Below are positions 27,743 through 37,114 of a stretch of 64,000 nucleotides of DNA, piece by piece (position 1 is the stretch's first letter; each line of letters starts with the position of its first letter). Under the pieces are notes generated by a model. It did no database searches, was not told the origin of the DNA, and saw only the letters and a program-made list of their open reading frames with translations. Where the stretch lies: positions 21,600-85,599 of the forward strand of contig JASLLE010000003.1 in assembly GCA_030747175.1 (NCBI GenBank). Reading direction: 5' to 3'. This DNA comes from Dehalococcoidia bacterium. GTDB taxonomy: Bacteria; Chloroflexota; Dehalococcoidia; Lucifugimonadales; Lucifugimonadaceae. A program made the position numbers and the translations under genes.

Positions 27743-29154
27743 GCCGCCTGGCGCAACGTGGAGTAGACGGCGTACCCGGAGATCTTGTTGTAGGCGTCCA
27801 ACGCAGCGACCTTGTAGCACTCGGCCAGTGTCGGGTAGTTGAATACGTTGTTGACCAGGTAGTCCAGCTTGCCGTTCAGGGCGATCACGGTCTGGCCGAT
27901 GTGGATCAGCTCAGAGGCCCCCTCGCCGATGATGTGGACGCCAAGAATCTCTCTTGTCTCGGTATGTACGAGCAGCTTGAGCCGTCCTGTGCTATCGCCG
28001 ACGATCTGGCCCCGTGCCGTCTCCGAATAGCGCGCGAGCCCGATTTCGTAGGGTACGCGATCGCGCGTCAACTGCGGTTCAGTCTTCCCGACTATCGAAA
28101 TTTCGGGGATGGTGTATATGCCGAAGGGCAAGGGATCCTGCACGCCATCGGTCGGCGCGCCGAGTGCGTTCCGGGCGGCAATTCGGCCCTGCTCCATCGA
28201 GGAGGACGCCAGCGCGGGGAAGCCGATAACGTCGCCCGCCGCGTAAACATACGGGACGGATGTCCTGTAACGGTCATCCACGGTCAGCCGTCCGCGATCG
28301 TCCGAACCCAGCCCGATATTCTCAAGGCCGAGCTGGTCGGTCGATCCTACTCGACCGATCGTGTAGAGAAGCGCATCGGCGCAGACTCGTTTGCGGCTCT
28401 CCGTTGTGGCCACTACCTCATCGCCCTCGATCGTCACGGAATCGACGCCTTCGCCGAGCTGGAACAGCACCCCGGTATCACGCATGTGATAGATCAGCGC
28501 CTCGACAATCTCACGGTCGACAAACGGAATCAGCTGCTCTTGTTTTTCGACGAGCGTCACCCGGACCCCCAGGGCGGCGAACATGCAGGCGTATTCCAGG
28601 CCGACAACGCCTGCCCCGATAACCGCCAGCCGCCGCGGGATCTCCCGAAGGTTAAGAATCTGGTCGGTGTCGAATATCCGTACGCCATCGATCGGCACTT
28701 GCTCGGAGTGCGCTGGCTTGCTCCCGGGGGCGAGGATCACGTTTTCGGCAACGATTTCAGACTTCTCATGACCGCGATCAATGACAAGCCTGTGATCGCC
28801 CGAGAACGACGCCCTGCCGAACATTACCTCGACGCCGTTGCGGGCCAACTGGGATTCCATCACGGCGACTTCGCGCCTGAGGATGTGGTCCAGCCGGTAC
28901 GTCAAATCCTGGAGCAAGATGTCTTGCTTGACGGAGTAGCTGACGCCGTAGAGTTCGCGTTCCCGGAACCCGGTCAGATACAGCACAGCCTCGCGCAGCG
29001 CCTTGCTGGGGATGGTCCCGCCGTTGATGGCCGCCCCGCCGACCGTGGGGAGACGTTCGATCACGACCACGGACGCGCCCAGCTTTGCGGCCTGGATAGC
29101 GGCGCGCTGGCCCGCCGGACCGGCGCCTATTACAGCTACGTCGAATTGTTTCAT
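27739..29154 (-). CDS. sthA: soluble pyridine nucleotide transhydrogenase
   Basis: The product (471 residues) belongs to the flavoprotein disulfide reductase fold and best fits SthA, which moves reducing equivalents between NADPH and NAD+. It has the FAD-binding IGAGPAGQRAAIQAAKLGA, the helix GGTIPSKALREAVLYLTG, a second Rossmann motif VIGAGVVGLEYACMFAALG, YAAGDVIGFP, and the SthA-like C-terminal YPTLAECYKVAALDAYNK. The redox-active site, CxxxxC in lipoamide dehydrogenase and one Cys in typical SthA, reads AAINGG here, so no redox cysteine remains; the fold keeps the SthA signature nonetheless. Electron flow in SthA runs through FAD, so activity without cysteine is reasonable. Confidence 0.9.
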   Translation of the reverse strand: MKQFDVAVIGAGPAGQRAAIQAAKLGASVVVIERLPTVGGAAINGGTIPSKALREAVLYLTGFRERELYGVSYSVKQDILLQDLTYRLDHILRREVAVMESQLARNGVEVMFGRASFSGDHRLVIDRGHEKSEIVAENVILAPGSKPAHSEQVPIDGVRIFDTDQILNLREIPRRLAVIGAGVVGLEYACMFAALGVRVTLVEKQEQLIPFVDREIVEALIYHMRDTGVLFQLGEGVDSVTIEGDEVVATTESRKRVCADALLYTIGRVGSTDQLGLENIGLGSDDRGRLTVDDRYRTSVPYVYAAGDVIGFPALASSSMEQGRIAARNALGAPTDGVQDPLPFGIYTIPEISIVGKTEPQLTRDRVPYEIGLARYSETARGQIVGDSTGRLKLLVHTETREILGVHIIGEGASELIHIGQTVIALNGKLDYLVNNVFNYPTLAECYKVAALDAYNKISGYAVYSTLRQAA

Positions 29155-29254
29155 TCCAACACACTACGTGTGGATTGATCTCTCAACACGGCGGGAAACG
29201 AAAGCCGCTACTGGCAGTCTGCCGATCAAGTCCGCCGGTGAGAGGGTCTGCGTG

Positions 29255-30136
29255 CTAGCCCAGCAGGCCGGCTTCCCGAAGCGCCAGTTCAAGTATGGCG
29301 CGGACCTCGTACGGCGCCGCCGGTTCCGGGGATCGCGGGCGCATCCCTTCCCATCCGAGGAGTTCGAGCGAAGCTTTCACCCCCGCGATTCCGTACTTGA
29401 TAATCTCGCCGTCCAGCTTTGCTGCCGCCGCCTGTTTTTCGCGCGCGGGGTTGAACCTGCCCTGGTAGCCAAGCCGAACGATCTCCACGGCAAGATCAGG
29501 GGCGACGTTGCCGAGCCACATCATTGCGCCGTTCGCTCCGATCAACACCCCGGGCAGGAGTAGCGAGCCGTTACAGGTCCAGAACTTGCGATCTTCAGGG
29601 ACACGTGGCCGGACCCATGACTCGAACCTGATGTCGTGGTCGGTCACGTATCCGTATACGTTGTCCATCTGGCAGATCGCGCCGATGACCTCCGGCGGGG
29701 CCGCAGGCTCGCGCGTGGGTGTCTGGTGGATAACGATGACGGGCGACGGGGAACGAAAGAGAACGTTCGTGAAGTACTCGATCACCGCCCCGGGCTCCAG
29801 GTCTCTGGGGATGCGCACCCGGATCAGGTCCGCGCCAAGCTCCGTGAACCGGGTGGCCTGCCGGACGGTGTCGGACGGGGACGGGTTGTCGATCCCGGCG
29901 ATCACCAGCCGCTCATTTCCGGCCACCTCGGCGACGGTACGAACGATAGCCGCCTTCTCGTCCTCGCTGAGCGCGTTTTCCTCACCGTTAATGGTGCCGA
30001 GGACGAAACCGCCAAGCGGCGTGGGCATGAGTCGCTCGACGTTGCGAACGAGCATGCCGTGGTCCACCCGATCTCCGGTATCGAAGGGCGTCGGCATCGG
30101 CGCGACGACGATCGGATCCTTGTCCGGGATGGCCAT
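29255..30136 (-). CDS. DapA-fold protein lacking the catalytic Tyr and Lys
   Basis: This 293-residue protein has the dihydrodipicolinate synthase / N-acetylneuraminate lyase TIM barrel: GGFVLGTINGEENALSEDEK, VIAGI, the GADLIRVRIP strand, and GSLLLPGVLIGANGAMMWLGNVAPD, which matches the end of the family. Key residues differ. The GTTGE loop is GTINGE (one residue longer), the catalytic Tyr (YNxP) is His in IHQTP (about 137), and the Schiff-base Lys position (GIKD/E) reads GYVTDHD (162-168) without lysine. It cannot use the standard class I aldolase chemistry. It may be a non-enzymatic homologue or use another mechanism. It is downstream of and in line with the amidohydrolase gene. Confidence 0.85.
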   Translation of the reverse strand: MAIPDKDPIVVAPMPTPFDTGDRVDHGMLVRNVERLMPTPLGGFVLGTINGEENALSEDEKAAIVRTVAEVAGNERLVIAGIDNPSPSDTVRQATRFTELGADLIRVRIPRDLEPGAVIEYFTNVLFRSPSPVIVIHQTPTREPAAPPEVIGAICQMDNVYGYVTDHDIRFESWVRPRVPEDRKFWTCNGSLLLPGVLIGANGAMMWLGNVAPDLAVEIVRLGYQGRFNPAREKQAAAAKLDGEIIKYGIAGVKASLELLGWEGMRPRSPEPAAPYEVRAILELALREAGLLG

Positions 30137-30311
30137 ACGTTCCCCCTTTCGCGCACCCTGAACCCGTCAGGGCATGAAGCGAAACAAGCAGCGATGCCCC
30201 AGACAATAACGTATCGGCCACTATCCGTGCATTACACGACGAAAAGGGGCGAAGGGGCGATGGTGGCGCAGAGCGGTGAGCGGAGAGTTGAACGGAACGG
30301 GACTGTTCCGG

Positions 30312-31769
30312 CTAACTCCAACCTGCGTAAAGCCGTGACTCCTCGAGATCCACCACTTCGTACTTGAGGCCGCTGGCTTTCGCCGCGTCCTCGCCTGCGG
30401 CGGTGACTATCCATGCGCCGCCGGACGCGATTGACACTCCGCCTTCCATGATGACTTCGCCCGCCACCAGGGACATCGTGGCCAGCCCGGAGTTCGGGTC
30501 GACGATGGTGATGTCGGCATCTGCGCCTTCCGAGAAGTGGCCCTTGTTGAGGAGGCCGAGCATCCGGGAGGGGTTGTAGCTGAGCTTTCGCACGGCGTTG
30601 AGCGGGCTGAGCGCGCCGAAGTTGACCAGCGCCATCGTTCTTTCGATGGCGACGTTTCGCGGGATCGCGCCGCCGTCTGTGCTGACGGCATCTACGCGGA
30701 ACTCGGCGTCATCGGGCGACGAAGAATCGGCGGCTTCGTACTGGCCGGTGGCGAGCGTGAAGGCGGACGAGGCCGGGTTTACGGGGAAGCTGAGGCTGGC
30801 TGCGGTGCCGGCGCCCTCCCAGATATCGACCGCCTCCTGCCCGGTGACGAGGATGACCCGGCCGTCGCGCACGGTCTGCGCGTAGCCGTAACCGTCCAAC
30901 AGCGCCTGCCGCATCCCGACCTCGGTCGTCGGGTATCCCCTCGCTGTGAGGCAGTTCTGCGGCACGTTGGCGACGACGTTTCCGTCTTCATCGCAAAGGC
31001 CGTTTGTGCCGTTCATCTGCGCCAGGTATGACTCGGTTACGACCTGCCCGCGAACGCTCTCAAGGATGTCGAACGCCTCCCTGCATTCCTGCTCGGCGGG
31101 GAGGATCATGCCGCGGCAGTAGGAGTTGACGTGCGCTACGTGGAGCCTTCCGTTTCCGAGAAGGTCCGGCACTTCACGCAGCCCCTCCAGGGTGCTGCTG
31201 CTGTCCTTGGTGGCAAGGTGGAAGGCGACCCAGGCCATCTGCTCGTTGGACGCCTCGATCACCCCGGCGGTCGATTCCGGGGTGAAGGGGTGGTAGCCGC
31301 CGATCATCTTGACGCCGACCGCGCCGCGTGACAGGGCGTCCGAGACGATGTCCCGCATCATCGCTATCGGCGGGTCGTCTTCGGGGATAGTCAGGTGCGG
31401 GATCAGGGCCATCACGCCCGCGACATTGATCCCCGCGCCGAGTCGCCGGATGCCGTCGGAGAGCGATTCGGGCGTGCCGAGAAGATCAAGGCAGGTTGTG
31501 GTGCCGGACTCGGCGAGCATGGCGAGTCCGAGAGCGCGATCCACGTTGCGCTCGTCGCCCGCGTCCGAGACGTGGGCGTGTGTGTCTATGTGGCCGGGCA
31601 TAACCCATCGGCCCGCCGCATGTATCGTCCGGCCGCCGGATGAGGTTTCCAACCCCTCACCTATCGCATCGATACACCCGTGGTTGATGCCGAGGTCAAC
31701 GACGGCGTCCGTGTTGTTGGCGGGGTCGAGAACGCGTCCGCCTCGTATTACGGCGTCGTAGGTCGGCAT
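30312..31769 (-). CDS. amidohydrolase (dihydroorotase / D-aminoacylase-like)
   Basis: The product (485 residues) is a metal-dependent amidohydrolase. It opens with the composite beta-sandwich (YDAVIRGGRVLDPANN) and PGHIDTHAHV, with the first two metal-binding His. A likely carboxylated lysine sits in GAVGVKMIGG, a further His in LHVAHVNSYC, and the catalytic Asp in VSTDGG. FSEGADADITIVDPN is the usual return to the sandwich. The family covers hydantoinases, dihydroorotases and aminoacylases; the substrate is unknown. It lies 175 bases upstream of the DapA-fold gene on the same strand and may be co-transcribed with it. Confidence 0.9.
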   Translation of the reverse strand: MPTYDAVIRGGRVLDPANNTDAVVDLGINHGCIDAIGEGLETSSGGRTIHAAGRWVMPGHIDTHAHVSDAGDERNVDRALGLAMLAESGTTTCLDLLGTPESLSDGIRRLGAGINVAGVMALIPHLTIPEDDPPIAMMRDIVSDALSRGAVGVKMIGGYHPFTPESTAGVIEASNEQMAWVAFHLATKDSSSTLEGLREVPDLLGNGRLHVAHVNSYCRGMILPAEQECREAFDILESVRGQVVTESYLAQMNGTNGLCDEDGNVVANVPQNCLTARGYPTTEVGMRQALLDGYGYAQTVRDGRVILVTGQEAVDIWEGAGTAASLSFPVNPASSAFTLATGQYEAADSSSPDDAEFRVDAVSTDGGAIPRNVAIERTMALVNFGALSPLNAVRKLSYNPSRMLGLLNKGHFSEGADADITIVDPNSGLATMSLVAGEVIMEGGVSIASGGAWIVTAAGEDAAKASGLKYEVVDLEESRLYAGWS

Positions 31770-31833
31770 TGGCGATTTCCCCTGGGGTGAATGTTGTGAC
31801 TTAGCCGGGTCTAAATGCTGTAAACCGTGCCCG

Positions 31834-32025
31834 GGGTTCTCGAAGCCTGTACTGAGCCTGTTGAATGTGAACAGGGCACGCGACTACGGTCAAATTGTGC
31901 ATCAACATCGAGGCAGATCTACGATCCGCCTTCCCCTCACCCTGGCCCTCTCCCAGTGGGACCGGCGCCGCCAGCAGCAATAGAGGGTTCAGGGTGAGGG
32001 AGAAGGGTCTCTACCGGCACGTCTG
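31834..32025. repeat. dispersed repeats between two minus-strand genes
   Basis: A CTCGAAGCCTGTACTGAGCC module lies at 31838-31875 (compare 12535). At about 31931-32008 there is a composite element CTCTCCCAGTGGGACC followed by GGCGCCGCCAGCAGC and a GGTGAGGGAG tail. At about 32007-32022 GTCTCTACCGGCACG is the inverted form of a module at 39846 and 51630. The 335-base gap shows no gene. Confidence 0.75.
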
Positions 32026-32104
32026 GACGCGAAACGGCCCGGCCGCCGTTCCCGGATGCTCATCCGGGTCTGGCCTGCCGGGCCGCTCCGTGCCGGCTAC
32101 CGGG

Positions 32105-32593
32105 CTAGACCGCGTAGACCGGCGCCGCCTCCCTTGCTTCCACTCGCTCTTTTGCCTCGTGACGGGCCGCCAGGGTGTAGACCACTGCTCCTGTCGTTGC
32201 GAATCCGAGGCCGACGACCATGAACACGCCACCGATCGCCTTCACCATCAGGCTGAGATCGAGACCCATTCGAGCCATGTTGAGGGAGTTGCGAAGCGTC
32301 AGGCCGTCAAGGAGAGACGCCCTCTCGTCGCTGCCGCGTTCCAGGGTCTGCCACGGCCCGTACTTCTCCAGCGTGTGGGACTTGATGATCAGCGCCTGCG
32401 CCGTCGCGCGCTCGCCGTTATCCACCGGGTACTCCACGTCATCGATCTTGACCGTAACGGCCTCGTCGGCCATCCGATCCTTGATCTCTGACTCGGCTGC
32501 AAAACCCTGCTGGATGAAGTAGGCGCCAATAATCACGACACCCGCTCCAAGCGCCAGCAAAGCAATGCCGGTCAACTTCCTCAGTGCGGTCAT
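32105..32593 (-). CDS. hypothetical two-helix membrane protein
   Basis: A 162-residue protein with one hydrophobic helix at the N-terminus (about residues 8-30) and a second near residues 115-142 flanks an extracellular or periplasmic loop with the phrase DDVEYPVDNGERATAQALII. The C-terminus is charged. No family is recognised; the layout resembles small membrane proteins of the cell envelope. The gene lies in a region where both strands have open frames, but only this one has sensible membrane topology. Confidence 0.7.
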   Translation of the reverse strand: MTALRKLTGIALLALGAGVVIIGAYFIQQGFAAESEIKDRMADEAVTVKIDDVEYPVDNGERATAQALIIKSHTLEKYGPWQTLERGSDERASLLDGLTLRNSLNMARMGLDLSLMVKAIGGVFMVVGLGFATTGAVVYTLAARHEAKERVEAREAAPVYAV

Positions 32594-32993
32594 GACCTGT
32601 CTCCCATCTCCCGCCGATCCTGATCTGCGACCTCCGCAACAAGACCCGGTGGGTGTGTAGCTCTCGATAACCAGTCTCTCGCGCGAGTCGTGAGCATTTC
32701 ATGAACAGATTACGTTAGACATGAACGTTGTGTGAAACAAGACACAATTAGGTTTTATTCACGATTTCTTCGCTGATTTGATGCTCTGAAACGCCGTCTC
32801 AGTGGACATATATCGACGTCCGAATCTCGCCACCAGTTGCGCCCGGGCCACCAGAGAGAGATCATGCCGCTGAAAGACACTTCAATGCTTTCTCTCCCGG
32901 TGTCGCACTGGTAAGACAAAAACGTCTAGAAGCGGTCCGCTGACCGCCTCTGCAACGAAATCGCCAAATCCACCACCGCTCGCAGGAAGCCAC
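32594..32993. other. divergent promoter region, AT-rich centre
   Basis: This 400-base gap separates two divergent genes. Its middle (about 32690-32790) is the most AT-rich stretch in the window and contains CATGAAC twice, 19 bases apart (CATGAACAG and CATGAACGT). This suggests promoters and perhaps an operator. No gene, hairpin terminator or dispersed repeat was seen. Confidence 0.45.
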
Positions 32994-34568
32994 ATGCGCA
33001 TAGCCACCCTGGGCATCTCGCACGAGACCAACACCTTCTCCCTCATCCCGGCCGAGTACGACAAGTTTGAGGAGGTCGAACTTCTCCGCGGGGCGGAGAT
33101 TCTGGATCGGCACGCCGAGTCCAACTACACCATCGCCGGGTACGTAGAGGCGTCCCGGGAGTTGGGATTCGAGCTCGTCCCGCTCATGTTCGCCCGTACC
33201 GGCCCGATAGGCACCATCACGAAGGACGCATACGACCGTCTCTCCGGCGAGATGCTCGGGATGTTGCGAGAGCAGGGACCGTGGGACGCGGTCTTGATCG
33301 CCAACCACGGCGCGGCCGTATCAGAAGAGTTCCCGGACATGGACGCAGAGTTCGCCCGCGCCATCCGGGAGATCGTCGGGCCTGACATACCGGTTGGGAT
33401 CACCCTGGACATGCACTCCAACATCTCGAAGGAGCTGATCGAGCGAACAACGGTATGCGTCGTCTGGCGAACCAACCCCCACCTGGACACCCGGATTCGC
33501 GGCCGGAAAACGGCCGACCTGATACATCGCACCGTACTCGGCGAGGTCAAGCCGGTGCAGTGGATCGAGACGCCCCCTGTGCTCGTCAATATCGTCCGGC
33601 AGTTCACGGGCGAAGAGCCGATGAAAGGGCTTGTGGACAACGCGCTGGCCGCCAACGAGCGACCGGGGATCCTGGACACCAGCGTCGCCGAGGGCTATCC
33701 CTACGCCGATGTCGAAGAAATGGGCATGAGTTTCATCGCCATCGGCGATGACGATCTGGCGGCAGCAAGAAGCGCGTCCCGCTGGATGGCCGCCCGCGCG
33801 TGGGACCAGCGCGTTGAATTAAACGTGCCCGTCCCAAGTGTCGTCGAGGCGCTCACGATGGCCGAAGAGCGTTACGTCGGGCCGAAACCGGAAGGCGTGA
33901 CGAACTTCGTGCCGGCCGACGGAAGCGCGCTCTCTGCGCCGGTCGCCGACAGCGACCACTCGCACCTCGGGCCGATCGTGTTGATGGACGTCGGCGACAA
34001 CATCGGCGGCGGCTCCTCGGCTGATTCCACCTTCATCCTGGCCCAGGCAAAGCAGATGGGCGTGAGGGGGTTGTTATTGTCGCTCTACGACCCGGAGGCG
34101 GTTGAGGCGTGCGTGGCGGCGGGCATCGGCGCTGAAGTGACGTTTGAGGTCGGCGGTAAGACGGACAGCATGCACGGCGAGCCGGTGCTGGTGACGGGTG
34201 TGGTGCGGGCAGTTTCCGACGGCGATTTCGAGGAAACCCGGCCGATTCACGGCGGATATCGCTACTTCTCCGCGGGAACCTGCATCCGGCTGGACACCAC
34301 CGACGACCACACCATCCTTCTAACGGGCCGCCGGAGCGGCAACACGAGTCGCGAGCAGATGTATCACATCGGCATCTGGCCCGAGAAATACCGGGTGATC
34401 GTGGCCAAGGGCGTCGTGTCGCCCCGCCCGGCCTACCAGCCGATCGCAGCGGAAGTAATCCTCGTCAACACGCCGGGGGTGACAACGGCAGACCTCGATA
34501 CATTCACCTACGAACGACGCCGAATCCCGCTCTACCCCTTCGAAGAAGCCGAGTACAACGCAGGGTAA
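32994..34568 (+). CDS. M81 family metallopeptidase, MlrC-like
   Basis: The 524-residue product matches the MlrC (microcystinase C) family: RIATLGISHETNTFSLIPA at the start, ANHGAAV, the metal-binding ITLDMHSNIS motif (Asp and His ligands), VWRTNPHLDT, and in the C-terminal domain LMDVGDNIGGGSSADST, TTDDHTILLTGRR and the end GIWPEKYRVIVAKGVVSPRPAYQPI. MlrC degrades linear microcystin peptides, but the family is broader and occurs in many bacteria that never meet microcystin; here the substrate is probably another small peptide or amide. Confidence 0.93.
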   Translation: MRIATLGISHETNTFSLIPAEYDKFEEVELLRGAEILDRHAESNYTIAGYVEASRELGFELVPLMFARTGPIGTITKDAYDRLSGEMLGMLREQGPWDAVLIANHGAAVSEEFPDMDAEFARAIREIVGPDIPVGITLDMHSNISKELIERTTVCVVWRTNPHLDTRIRGRKTADLIHRTVLGEVKPVQWIETPPVLVNIVRQFTGEEPMKGLVDNALAANERPGILDTSVAEGYPYADVEEMGMSFIAIGDDDLAAARSASRWMAARAWDQRVELNVPVPSVVEALTMAEERYVGPKPEGVTNFVPADGSALSAPVADSDHSHLGPIVLMDVGDNIGGGSSADSTFILAQAKQMGVRGLLLSLYDPEAVEACVAAGIGAEVTFEVGGKTDSMHGEPVLVTGVVRAVSDGDFEETRPIHGGYRYFSAGTCIRLDTTDDHTILLTGRRSGNTSREQMYHIGIWPEKYRVIVAKGVVSPRPAYQPIAAEVILVNTPGVTTADLDTFTYERRRIPLYPFEEAEYNAG

Positions 34569-34571
34569 GGA

Positions 34572-34712
34572 GATTCCCCCTCTCCCGGTCCGGAGAGGAT
34601 TCAGGTGAGGGGTGTGCCGATCAAGGATCGGCAAGACGCCAGCGCGTGACTATGCGATGCAAATGTGGTCGCAATTCCCCCCTTCGAGAGCCTCGGGGAG
34701 GGGGGCTTCGCC
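34572..34712. repeat. dispersed repeats after the MlrC gene
   Basis: CCCCTCTCCCGGTCCGGAGA with a downstream GGTGAGGGG tail lies right after the stop codon, and CCCCCTTCGAGAGCCTCGGG follows at about 34678. These are two of the common repeat families of the window, placed between convergent genes. Confidence 0.75.
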
Positions 34713-34717
34713 AACAC

Positions 34718-35239
34718 CTATTCCGATGATTCCTCAGCCTCCCTGACCACCATCCCTGCGCGTATCGCCCCTTCAAGCTTCAAAGGCGCGAGCGACGACA
34801 CAAAGTACTCGCGCCGTTTGCCTGACTCGTGTAACACCACGACCACGCCCGCGGACACCCCGGGCATGCTCCACGCCCGTCGTCCCAGCGACCCGCGACT
34901 GTAGCCCCAGCCGCCGTAGCGCCCCCAGCGATATCCATCTACCTCGATCGACTCGATCTGGTCGATAGCCACCCGATGCCGTACTACCCCGTAGGCAAAC
35001 GTCAACTCGCCGTTTGCGACGCCGATCTGGAGCGTCAGGAGGTTGAAATAGGCGAACAGGAACGCAGCGCCGGAAACCAGGGCGGCGATCCACGCGGCTA
35101 TTCCATCGCCGCGAACCGTTCCAGCACCGATCCTCACCCCGATGGTGGAGATGATCAACACCAGCGCCGCCAGCAATACCCAGCGCAGCCAGGCAGGCGC
35201 TTCCAGTGTCTCTTCGTATACCGCTGAGTTACCGTCCAT
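34718..35239 (-). CDS. membrane protein with PH-like domain, hypothetical
   Basis: The 173-residue product has two close hydrophobic helices (about residues 20-38 and 48-70), then a soluble beta-rich part with VVRHRVAIDQIESIEVDGYRWG, GWGYSRG and VVVVLHESGKRREYFVSS. This order (two helices, then a conserved YRWGRYGGWGYSRG phrase and a Val-rich strand) is seen in a family of small bacterial membrane proteins with a bacterial-PH-like domain. No function is known. Convergent with the MlrC gene. Confidence 0.75.
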   Translation of the reverse strand: MDGNSAVYEETLEAPAWLRWVLLAALVLIISTIGVRIGAGTVRGDGIAAWIAALVSGAAFLFAYFNLLTLQIGVANGELTFAYGVVRHRVAIDQIESIEVDGYRWGRYGGWGYSRGSLGRRAWSMPGVSAGVVVVLHESGKRREYFVSSLAPLKLEGAIRAGMVVREAEESSE

Positions 35240-35494
35240 CGGAACGCGCTAGTTCTCCGGCTGTCCACGGATTGCACATCGCAGATCAAGAAAACGGCTG
35301 CCGGTCTGACCGGATTCGAGCCCCTTCAAAGAGATCATCCGGCTCCACATTTCTTATCCGGTAACGATACCCGGGGTTCATGCCGTGTTGACGGCCCAAT
35401 AGGCCCACCCTAGTATGAACGTACTGGAAATGTCGGCGGGCCTACCTCAAAAAACGGCCCGTCAACCCCAGGCAGGACGGTCGAGGAGGTACTC

Positions 35495-37054
35495 ATGGAC
35501 CTCGCCCTGACTGCCGTAATTACGGCTCTACTGGTCGGCGTTCTCGCAGGGATTCTGATTTACCTGCGAAGCGCACTCACATCCCGGCGGCAGGAAGCCG
35601 CCCGGGTAGCGGCTGAACAACAGATTCGCCGGGCTGACGCACGCAGCAAGGAAATACTGCTCGAAGCCAAAGAAGAAGGAATTCGGACCAGGACCGCAGC
35701 TGAAGCTGAAATACGAGCCGAACGGCAGGAAATACAAAGACACGAACGGCGCATTGAACAGCGCGAAGAGACACTGGAGAAACGATCCAGCGGACTCGAC
35801 GAACAGAATAAAGGCCTGGAGCGTCTCCAGGCACAGCTTGAGACCGAACGCACGGACTTCGAAGAGGTTCGCAAGACTGAGACGGCACGGATAGAGGAGA
35901 TCTCTCGGCGGGAAACGGAACGGCTGGAAGAGATCTCCGGACTGTCAGCAAGTGACGCGCGTCAGATGTTGATGAACCGCGCCGAGGAAGCGATCGAGTT
36001 CGATCTCGCACGGCGCTACCGCGACGCGGAAGTGGAAGCGCGGGAACGCTCGGAAGGTCTTGCCCGCAATATCCTCGCGGGAGCGATCCAGCGGCTGGCC
36101 TCCGATGTCGTATCGGATAGCTCCGTTTCCTCGGTCCCGCTTCCTAACGACGACATGAAGGGCCGTCTCATCGGCCGCGAAGGTCGAAACATCCGTGCAA
36201 TCGAGGCCGCTACGGGCGTCGACTTGATAATCGACGAGACGCCGGAAGCGGTCACGATCTCGTGTTTCGATCCCATTCGGCGTGAAGTCGCACGGATTGC
36301 GCTTGGGGCCCTGATCCAGGACGGCCGGATACATCCGGCACGGGTAGAGGAACAGGTAACCAAGGCACGCCTCGAGGTCGATGACGTTGTCCAGAAGGCG
36401 GGCGAAGAGGCGCTCTTCGAGGCCAACGTCAAGGGGCTGCATCCCGAGCTCGTCAAAATCGCAGGCCGGCTCAAGTTCCGGTACAGCTACGGCGAAAACG
36501 TGCTCCGGCACTCCGTAGAGGTAGCTCTGCTCGCGGGGATGATGGCGGCGGAGATCGGCGCACACGTTGAGCGCGCCAGGGTCGCAGGATTCCTCCACGA
36601 CATCGGCAAAGCCCTCACACACGAGGTCGAAGGCCCGCACGCCGAGATCGGCGCAGATCTGGTCTTGAAATACAACGTGCCGGACCAGATCGCAGACCCG
36701 ATACGCCAGCACCACGACTCCGAGATGACGACCCCGGAAGCCTTCATAGTGGCCGCCGCAGACGCCATCAGCGCCGCGAGGCCGGGAGCGAGACGTGACA
36801 CGCTGGAACGATACATACAGCGGATGCAGGAGCTTGAGGACGCCGCACGGGGCTTCGAAGGCGTGGAACGCTGCTTCGCCATCCAGGCCGGACGTGAAGT
36901 CCGGGTGATGGTGCAGCCGGATACGGTCGATGACGCCGCATGCGCAGTACTGGCCCGCGACATAACAAAGCGGATCGAAAGCACCCTGTCATACCCGGGC
37001 CAGATCAAGGTGGTCGTAATCCGGGAGTCCAGGTCCGTCGAGGTCGCTCGCTGA
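35495..37054 (+). CDS. rny: ribonuclease Y
   Basis: This membrane-anchored endoribonuclease starts mRNA decay in bacteria lacking RNase E. All domains are visible in 519 residues: an N-terminal helix (about 4-24), a long Glu/Arg/Gln coiled coil (about 28-150), a KH domain with MKGRLIGREGRNIRAIEAATGVDLIIDETPE, the HD domain with LRHSVEVALLAG and AGFLHDIGKAL, and a conserved C-terminal segment ending VKVVVIRE-like (KVVVIRESRSVEVAR). A strong GAGGAGGT ribosome site precedes the ATG. The gene starts a run of same-strand genes. Confidence 0.97.
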   Translation: MDLALTAVITALLVGVLAGILIYLRSALTSRRQEAARVAAEQQIRRADARSKEILLEAKEEGIRTRTAAEAEIRAERQEIQRHERRIEQREETLEKRSSGLDEQNKGLERLQAQLETERTDFEEVRKTETARIEEISRRETERLEEISGLSASDARQMLMNRAEEAIEFDLARRYRDAEVEARERSEGLARNILAGAIQRLASDVVSDSSVSSVPLPNDDMKGRLIGREGRNIRAIEAATGVDLIIDETPEAVTISCFDPIRREVARIALGALIQDGRIHPARVEEQVTKARLEVDDVVQKAGEEALFEANVKGLHPELVKIAGRLKFRYSYGENVLRHSVEVALLAGMMAAEIGAHVERARVAGFLHDIGKALTHEVEGPHAEIGADLVLKYNVPDQIADPIRQHHDSEMTTPEAFIVAAADAISAARPGARRDTLERYIQRMQELEDAARGFEGVERCFAIQAGREVRVMVQPDTVDDAACAVLARDITKRIESTLSYPGQIKVVVIRESRSVEVAR

Positions 37055-37081
37055 CCGGGCGCCGGTGAAGTGAAGAAACAA

Positions 37082-37114
37082 ACTCCGGGCCGTTCCGTTG
37101 GGGCGGCCCGGAGT
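37082..37114 (+). terminator. possible terminator hairpin after rny
   Basis: ACTCCGGGCCG pairs with CGGCCCGGAGT across an 11-base loop, beginning about 28 bases after the rny stop codon. A T-run is missing (TCGCGTCT follows), so it may be a weak or rho-assisted terminator. Confidence 0.5.

Noticed and set aside
27901-29178. 425-codon open frame opposite the transhydrogenase gene
   Set aside because: Antisense shadow; the minus-strand gene has all FAD and NAD motifs.
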